Assembly: GCF_000090795.2 (NCBI RefSeq)
Contig: NW_003546286.1
Location: forward strand, 160,541-224,540
DNA from: Amphimedon queenslandica
Taxonomy: Eukaryota > Porifera > Demospongiae > Haplosclerida > Niphatidae
Reading direction: 5' to 3'
DNA: 64,000 nucleotides
Part shown: positions 53,959-64,000 of the stretch, in pieces
Layout: every line of letters begins with the position of its first letter
Numbering within the stretch: the first letter of the stretch is position 1
Made by a program: the position numbers and the translations under genes
The notes under the pieces: generated by a model
The model's database searches: none
What the model saw: only the letters and a program-made list of their open reading frames with translations
What the model was told of the DNA's origin: nothing

Positions 53959-54290
53959 AGCTAGTAGTAGTCTTTTCTTATTGTTGATAGTAGAATGAGA
54001 CTGATAGAAATGTGTTGATATAATTGTGTCAAATCTGCATATCTATCTATCCATCCACTTTATAGTATCAATGAATCTGGTGTATGATAAAGAAGGAGGT
54101 TTGTTGGTATGATGGGTGGAGGGAGTATACATTATTGTGGGTCATTCCGGTTTTGTCTACATGTATAATTTGAAAATTGGCATAAAAATGTATTCACTGC
54201 TGAACAAAGTCACAATAATAATATATAGATCTAGATCTAGTCATTAATATTGGAGACTCTAGCCTCACTATAATAGTATGATATTAAAGT
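53959..54290. other. Tail-to-tail spacer CCNK / CpRas
   Basis: 332 bp of presumptive 3' UTR sequence, with ATCTATCTATCCATCC and AGATCTAGATCTAG short repeats. No gene was seen. Confidence 0.6.
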
Positions 54291-57754
<3,464 letters not shown>

Positions 57755-58094
57755 TTTCGTTATGCTTTATGTTGCATTCAGCCTTAGAGCTACAATTTAT
57801 AAACCAATAGCGTTACTATTTTTAGAAGAACCATTGCTATTTTTAGAAGAATGATTCGTCATGTTGTATCTATTTATAGAACAACAAAAACCACACCCAT
57901 CAATCAATAACACGCCCACATGGTAATTAGATTTTCTCTTCAGCAAAATATTATCTGAGATAAGCAACAAGGGACAGCCTTGTTTTGATAACAAGCCAGC
58001 TGCACAGCATGAAAAACAACAACAACTATTATGTAAGGGAAAAACAACTTATAAGAAAAGTTTAAAGTCAAAAGTTCTCCTGACATGCTTCAAG
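57755..58094. other. Upstream of CpRas / downstream of ependymin-related gene
   Basis: 340 bp without a gene. It contains two copies of CTATTTTTAGAAGAA spaced about 18 bp apart (57826-57854) just upstream of the CpRas start, and an ACACGCCCACA box at 57909-57919. This is the likely CpRas promoter and the ependymin 3' UTR. Confidence 0.5.
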
Positions 58095-58982
58095 TTAACA
58101 CTCAGCAGGTGGTGAAAATGGATTATCTGGCAAAGTAGCTGTAATATTAAGGAATCTGCAATGAGAACATAAAGATATATAATCTATAAGCTAATAAATG
58201 AAATTGAAGTATCTCACGTGAAATGAGCATTAACATGAGTAGGAAAAGGTCCATCTTCATTAACATAAGACTGCAAGACTGGATAACAGTCAGATGGATT
58301 GCTTAAAGATGGTGCAAAGCTACCCCAATAGGATCCTCCTGCATAAAATAATTATTGTGCTGCGGTAAATATTTAGTTATACCTCCAAGCCTGTCAACTG
58401 TGTAATGGAAGTGATCAACCAATAGTCCATAAGTCCCAGAAATAGCACCAAGATACTCTGTACCCATGAACCTTGCTTGAGGCACAATCCCAAATGGGCG
58501 AAACGGTGTAGTGAGCTCATTGACAGCACACTGTCCTCCTCTTTCAGCACGATAGTACTTACCCTGTTAAAACAATCAATAAAATACTGACTCAAAAAGA
58601 TGTAAAATATTACCTCTTGAAATAGGAAAAGCTCATAAACAACTTCTTCACGACCGCTCTCCAGCTCTTCGTACTCTGTTATTTTAATACGCTGACCTGT
58701 AGCATCGTAATTTATTCTAGCAAAACGGAAAGCAGCCTCTGATCCCCTTGCATCGTAGTTAATCTACAAACATGAACACAACACAAACACAGTTCCAGCA
58801 TTATCAGAAGGAGAACACTTGCATGCCTGTCATACCTCTCTCATCAAAGCAGTCCACAATGAAGGTGTAGTCTCTGTATCAAAGTAAAGTACCTGTCATT
58901 AGCATAATATAGACTTACTGCATCTCTGCTGAATTTGTGCAAAAGCAGTGGCAAAAAGAAGGCAAAGGCAAAGGAGCTTCAT
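58095..58982 (-). CDS. EPDR1: Ependymin-related secreted protein
   Basis: About six small exons. The signal peptide MKLLCLCLLFATAFA is followed by QIQQRC. The family-type repeats read INYDARGSEAAFRFARINYD, ITEYEELESGREEVVYELFL, KYYRAERGGQCAVNELTTPF, VPQARFMGTEYLGAISGTYG, VDHFHYTVDRLGG and PSDCYPVLQSYVNEDG. Ependymin-related proteins are secreted glycoproteins with a lipid-binding, lysosomal-lipoprotein-like fold. They are expanded in many invertebrates, including sponges, and their roles are mostly undefined. A TATATAAA box lies 70-77 bp upstream of the ATG on the gene strand, unlike the TATA-less divergent promoters elsewhere in the window. Confidence 0.82.
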
Positions 58983-59051
58983 CACTTGTTTGTCAGTCAA
59001 AATTTGTTAAAGGCACTGGAGTTATACTATTGGTGTGTTGTGCTGGCTGAT

Positions 59052-59059
59052 TTATATAG
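59052..59059 (-). promoter_or_regulatory. TATA box of the ependymin-related gene
   Basis: TATATAAA on the minus strand, 70-77 bp upstream of the ATG at 58982. This is a fitting distance for a short 5' UTR. Confidence 0.6.
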
Positions 59060-59955
59060 AAAAATGCCATAAACTCCACCCACACCAATCAGATAATAAA
59101 TCTAGTGTACAAGAAACATTCCATCATTTTTATGTAATTATCATGTTTTTAACACAAATACAACACGAGTGCAAACTTTTTAAACATCAAGTAATGATAT
59201 CTATCTAATAAATTACAAATAATATTCAAGCAGCAGTGGAACAGAAGATTTCACTTTAAAGCTACGTTTGGAGAGGGACTGAGGGTGACCTTTAGGCTAT
59301 GGTTAATTGATCAGGTGTTCACTGGGCTTGACTTTGTGTGTGAGATTGTTATGATAGTCCAATTAAACTTGTATGGTGCCACCACCTGCTCTGCATATGC
59401 AAATGATGCTAAATTGCACAACTACTCTTATAAAGCCCATTGTGTGCCAGACAAAATGTAAAAGTTTTTAAAATGCTTATAAAATTTCTACAACATTTAT
59501 TATCTCAGAATGCAGAGTGCTTTGGAAAGTGGGGGGGGCTAATGGTGCTTGAAATACTAAAAAATTTAACTCATAGCACTTTAAGTTGGTGGGGTTTTAT
59601 TCTGGCAATTAGCAATTTGCAAGTAAAATGGCCAATATTAGAACTGGCAATCATTTATACACAAGCTCAGTAATGTAACCAAGCCCAACCCACAAACTGT
59701 AAACTCTTGGAATATGTAATCAAATCATGAATGCTTGACAAAAAAGCTATGGAGGCATTGATTACATCTACAATGGGTATCACTTGCATGATCTAGGTTC
59801 GCCCTTGCCTCTGGTTCTATGCTGTAATTGAATAACTTGATAACTTTATCTATCCCTGAGGCTCCCATGTAATGTTACCACGTGGTTTCCGTATATTTCC
59901 GAGCACAATATCCGATTATGTTTGAATAACCGGCATATAGGCGTGGCACGTGTAA

Positions 59956-59965
59956 TTTTGGCGGG
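59956..59965 (+). promoter_or_regulatory. E2F-like site upstream of DNMT1
   Basis: TTTTGGCGGG about 95 bp before the DNMT1 ATG, next to a CACGTG E-box (59947-59952). DNMT1 is an S-phase gene in other animals, so E2F control would be expected. Confidence 0.5.
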
Positions 59966-60058
59966 TGTTCTGGTGCAGAAATTGAGGCTGAAAACACTGA
60001 ATAGTAGGGAGGTCCGCCTAAAGCTACAACTCAGTCAACTCTCCCATAAGGAATAAAA

Positions 60059-63000
60059 ATGTTAGGAGGAGAAGAAGAAGAAGAGCTATTATTTCAAACG
60101 AGCAGCAAGAAGAAGCGGGTCCCAAGGATTATGTGAGTCTCAATCGAATCATACTAACACCTACGCCATCATTTATAAAATAATTTATAAAATACATGTT
60201 GTTACATTGTCTTCGTGTAAAAAAATTACTATTTTGTTGAGTCTTAATTAGTTGTGGGTGCGGTTTAGCGAGGATGCGAAACCACGCCCACTTAAAAAGC
60301 ACATGCTTATATTTTCGGGTGGGTGTGGTTGATAATACATTCATTTATAGTGATGATGATGATGATGAAATGGAGGTATCAAGAGTAACGACTGCTAAAA
60401 GATCAAATAATAAACGAAAGTCGTCAGGAACAGGAGCATCCTCTAATTTATCGGGAGGGAACTCCACAAATAAATCATCCAAAATACAGTCAAGTTCTAC
60501 CAGCGGAAGGCAGCTGGGTATCGGTAGCTTTTTTAATAAAGAGTAAGTGTGTACATGTACATGTACATATAGTAGACCACTTTCTAAGATTGAGTTATAA
60601 TATTAAGACAGGGTTTCCATTAGGATCAGACATGGGGTCAAGCACTAGATAATGTGCTTAAACACAAACGCAAGCACTTAAATGTGTTGGAAGTACTAGC
60701 ACAAGCACAATCTATTGCTTTAACATAAGTGCTTAAGTACAAGAACAAGCATTTTTCAGAGTGCTTAAGTACATTAATAAGTACTAGATATTCAATAAGT
60801 GTAAAATAAAGTAAAATTACAATTATAGTTAATTTACTATTGCATCTAATAAACACTAACTCTGTGAATTGTTCATAATAAATGGAAGCAGAGAGCTTTG
60901 GAGTGATACCACTAATGGTGATGCCATTACCATTCTTCAAGCTAACACACAATCACACAATGTGCTACTAAACTTGTATACTACATGTACATGTACATGT
61001 AGATATACATGTACATGTACATGTAGTGGTACATGTACATGTAGATGTACATGTAGATGTACCATGTAGATGTAGATGTACATGTAGATGTACATGTACA
61101 TGTACATGTACACTATTCGTGTGTAATTTTTGCTGTGCTTAAAAGCACTTTTGTAAATTTGTAAAAGTAATTAAGTACAAGTACAAAGCACATAGATTAT
61201 ATTGAAAAGGTACTTGTAAGCAGCACTAAGTACTTAGAAAGCTGTGCTTATTTGTACTTAAGTACAAGCACCAAGTGCTTGACCCCATGCCTGATTAGGA
61301 TTTCGGCATAGTGCCTAGCTTCTTGTCAGGGGATTAATGCGTATGTATTTTGTGTGTTTCTTTTTTGTATAGTCCACAGAAACGATCTAAAGTAGAAGAA
61401 GAGAAAGAAGAAGTATCTTCAGCCATTGCACCAACTGTGAGTGCTATTGTGACCCACAGGATCTACTTATTCTTATAGGGAGAGGAAGAGAGAGAGGAAG
61501 AGGAGGGGAAAGAGAAAGAAGCTAAGAAAGCAAAGACGAGTGAGACTGGCTCTTCATCAAATGGTACATCAGCAGCCACCAATGGAAATAATAAGGTACA
61601 CTATAGCATCATCTCCTTATTTGATTGTCCTATAGTCACATGACTTAAGGCCACATGACGATATTCCCGCTAACAAGACTAGTGAAGTATGCTAGAGATA
61701 TATATTTTTAAAACTATTATAATTATTATTGATAATGTTAGGCTCCTCAGTCATCAAAGCCACCCTGTACCTATTGTAAGAGAAGTAGTGATGATCCAAG
61801 ATTGAAGATATTTATTGGTGATCCACCTAATGCTGTATGTACACATGTAACATATATCCATGCCCATTATGTGTGTGTACCTATTGATAGAATGATGAGT
61901 TTATTACACTGGCCGATCCTAGTCTATCAGTTCTGAGTGCTGATCAAGAGAGTGCACTGGATGATGTGCCTCAGCACAAGATAACTGGATTCAGGTATAC
62001 AGTGAAAGACTTATATTTATTATTATGATTCCTAATTGATAATAGTGTTTATGATAAGAACCATCACCTCTGTCATTTTGATACTGGATTGGTAGAGAAG
62101 AATGTCGAGCTGTTCTTCAGTGGTTGGGTCAAACCCATATATGATGAGAACCCTGATCCTTCTGGTATTATATATAAACACACATTTATTACATTTATAT
62201 ACTACAGTAATATGAAAAGTTATATACCCACAGAAAGTTTCTATCAAAATTGGTTTTTGATGAATTGAAACCTGTTACTTGTTTTTTGTATGATTTTGTA
62301 GATGGTATACCTACGAGACAGCTTGGTCCTATTAACTCATGGTGGATTGCTGGATTTGATGGAGGAGAGAAAGCACTTGTGGGTTTTTCTACAGGTATGC
62401 ACACAGTGAATTATATACTACACCTTCTGTCTCTGTCTCTCCTCCATTTAATCCCTTCCTCTCTACAGCATATGCTGAGTACATACTGATGGATGCTTCT
62501 GATGATTATGCTGAGATCATGGCGTCAGTACAGGAAAAGATATATCTAAGCAAGGTATAATAATAATAATAATAATAATGATTATTATTATTATTATTAT
62601 TATTTAATATTATTTGTTTTTGATCAGATTCTTATTGAGTACTTGGAGGAATTCCCAGCTGCTACGTATGAGGATTTATTGAATAAGATTCAAACGTCAG
62701 TTCCTCCTCAATCCATCGGTTGCACTTCATTCACTGAAGATTCCTTACTGAGACATGCACAGTTCATAGTGGAACAGGTACCTTCATGTACATGTACTAC
62801 ACTTACATGTACAATGGACTCCAATAAGTACATGTATATAGTACTGTAACAGTAGTACAGTAGATCAGGAAATTCGTTCGGTAGAAAATTTTTATGTTTT
62901 AAAATTGTGCTGTGATTTAATTTTTATTAAATAAGACTGTGTTATGTATTATTGAATGTGGCATGTAGTTATGTGTGTGATCTAATTTTTGTAAAATTCT

Positions 63001-64000
63001 AATCCAGTAAAAATAAAATCATAGTAAAAACTTCCAGATAGATGGTAGTTTTCAAATTCATGTACATGTATGTACATGTACACATGTACCTGTGTACTAA
63101 TTACATTTCCTGATAGGTTGAGAGTTATGATCAGTACTGCGATGAGGATGAAGATCTCTTGCTAGTGTCTCCATGCATGAGAGCATTAATAAAACTAGCT
63201 GGAGTCACACTGGGGAAGAGGTTTGACATTTATTATATGTATTACCCACCATGACCTGGTGTTTTTAGACTATCAAGCCGACGTCCACACCAACCTAAAG
63301 TCAAAAAGACCAAGCAAACAAAAGTATAATAATAATTATTATGAAATAATTATGTAATTTGTGCATTTTGTTGTGATTTTGTACAGGCGACAACCACTCC
63401 TCTAGTAAGAGATATCTTTGAGACGTTCTTCAAGAATCAGATTGATAACAAGTCCAGCTCCGCCCCTCGTAGGAGGAGGTGTGGCGTCTGTGAGACGTGC
63501 CAGCAGCCGGACTGTGGCAAGTGCAATGCTTGTGCTGACATGATCAAGTTTGGAGGAACTGGAAGATCAAAGCAAGCCTGTGTTAACAGAAGGTCAGTCA
63601 TTGAAATGCATTGCAAATGCACTGCATGTGTGTCCCTGAATGTACATGTTCATATGTTTGTGTATCTATGCATGTGATAGCTTTACTCTTTTTTTCTATT
63701 ATTTATCTCCTCCTCTCAGATGCCCATATATGGCAGTACAGACGGCCGAAGAAGAGGAAGATAACGATGCAGCTGATCCTGACTTGAAGAATGTGGTATG
63801 TTAGTGTAGGTGTGGCCTGAAAATAAACTCTCTTAATGTTTATAGAAAGACTTAAAGTCTCCGTCAAAGAAGATAAAGAAAATAAAGGTACAATATATAC
63901 ATGTACAAATACATGTAACTTTATTGTATGAATTCCTATTATTATTTGTTGCATGTAGACAAAGGTCGAGTGGATTGGTGAGCCTGATTTTGTTGAAGGA
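60059..64000 (+). CDS. DNMT1: DNMT1 maintenance DNA methyltransferase, 5' part (partial at window edge)
   Basis: About 13 exons are visible, from [20 protein letters not shown] to the right edge; BAH and catalytic domains would lie beyond. Exon 2 ends with [11 protein letters not shown], a PCNA-interacting PIP box (Q-x-x-I-x-x-F-F), as in the vertebrate N-terminus. An acidic/Lys-rich linker leads to the RFTS domain: [92 protein letters not shown]. The CXXC zinc finger follows (63470-63760): [47 protein letters not shown]1 copies CpG methylation onto the daughter strand at replication forks. The intron between exons 2 and 3 (60542-61373) contains an unrelated inverted-repeat element. Confidence 0.96.
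60609..61300. mobile_element. Inverted-repeat element in DNMT1 intron
   Basis: The outer left end reads CAGGGTTTCCATTAGG, resembling the hAT-like MITE terminus. Inner inverted repeats ATCAGACATGGGGTCAAGCA (60625-60644) and its near-perfect complement TGCTTGACCCCATGCCTGAT (61276-61295) enclose about 630 bp. The interior is rich in AAGCACTTAAGTAC-like words and has a TACATG microsatellite. The right outer end and target duplication could not be placed. It has no coding capacity. Confidence 0.6.
60985..61110. repeat. (TACATG)n / GTAGATGTACAT microsatellite
   Basis: Alternating ACATGT and GTAGATGTACATG hexamers inside the DNMT1-intron element. Short ACATGTACATGT runs recur throughout the window, for example at 43866-43890 and 63060-63090. 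Confidence 0.9.

Larger units (their letters stand above)
58983..60058. other. Intergenic region ependymin-related / DNMT1
   Basis: 1.08 kb, the longest gene-free stretch after the left edge. Recognised motifs: TATATAAA for the ependymin gene (59052-59059), an octamer ATGCAAAT (59397-59404), CACGTG-type boxes (about 59880 and 59947-59952) and E2F-like TTTTGGCGGG (59956-59965). No exon or repeat family was recognised in 59060-59850. Confidence 0.5.

Overview
The window looks like nuclear DNA of an early-branching animal, most probably a demosponge close to Amphimedon queenslandica. This is inferred from protein content and gene style, not from a database match. The genes are metazoan-type (FANCL, BANF1, DNMT1, PPP1R37, CCNK, adhesion GPCR, ependymin-related). 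They are packed a few hundred bases apart in AT-rich DNA and are split by many short GT-AG introns. The shortest clear intron is 48 nt.

Layout, left to right (strand): Speedy/Ringo SPDYA-like (-), NRDE2 (-), FANCL (+), an intronless extended SDR reductase with a long acidic repeat tail (-), EIF1AD (-), BANF1 (+), BRMS1/BRMS1L-like (-), a COX7A-like subunit (-), PPP1R37 (+), CIMIP1/C20orf85 (-), NDUFV2 (-), EEF1G (+), a CRT-like DMT transporter (-), a mitochondrial-clan cytochrome P450 (-), an LRR adhesion GPCR (+), ARFGAP1 (-), a GH63/YMR196W-type glucosidase (+), a TIMP/NTR-domain secreted protein with a DDTGAW repeat tail (-), an unrecognised acidic protein (+), cyclin K (+), a circularly permuted Ras fused to a Sec23/24-like vWA module (-), an ependymin-related protein (-), and the 5' half of DNMT1 (+, running off the right edge). 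Many neighbours are arranged head-to-head with 57 to 400 bp between start codons, so shared divergent promoters are a main organising theme. Two such promoters carry perfect NRF-1 palindromes.

The genes do not form one pathway. Loose themes are nuclear/DNA maintenance (FANCL, BANF1, BRMS1L, DNMT1, NRDE2, CCNK, SPDYA), mitochondrial respiration (COX7A, NDUFV2, P450) and membrane/secretory proteins (ARFGAP1, adhesion GPCR, CRT-like, TIMP-like, ependymin).

The items I found most interesting are these. (1) The CpRas gene has its Ras motifs in the order G3-G4-G5-G1-G2. (2) A U12-type AT-AC intron in BRMS1L explains what otherwise looks like a frameshift. (3) A hAT-like non-autonomous transposon family has an interior made of a 187-bp tandem unit with a perfect palindrome, and nearly all its copies lie in introns. 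(4) A bacterial/fungal-type GH63 glucosidase is interrupted by introns. (5) A TIMP-like protein keeps the N-terminal Cys-x-Cys and carries a new repeat tail. (6) A tiny hairpin transposon has 7-bp target duplications. No tRNA, rRNA, CRISPR array, retrovirus-like or Polinton-like element was recognised.
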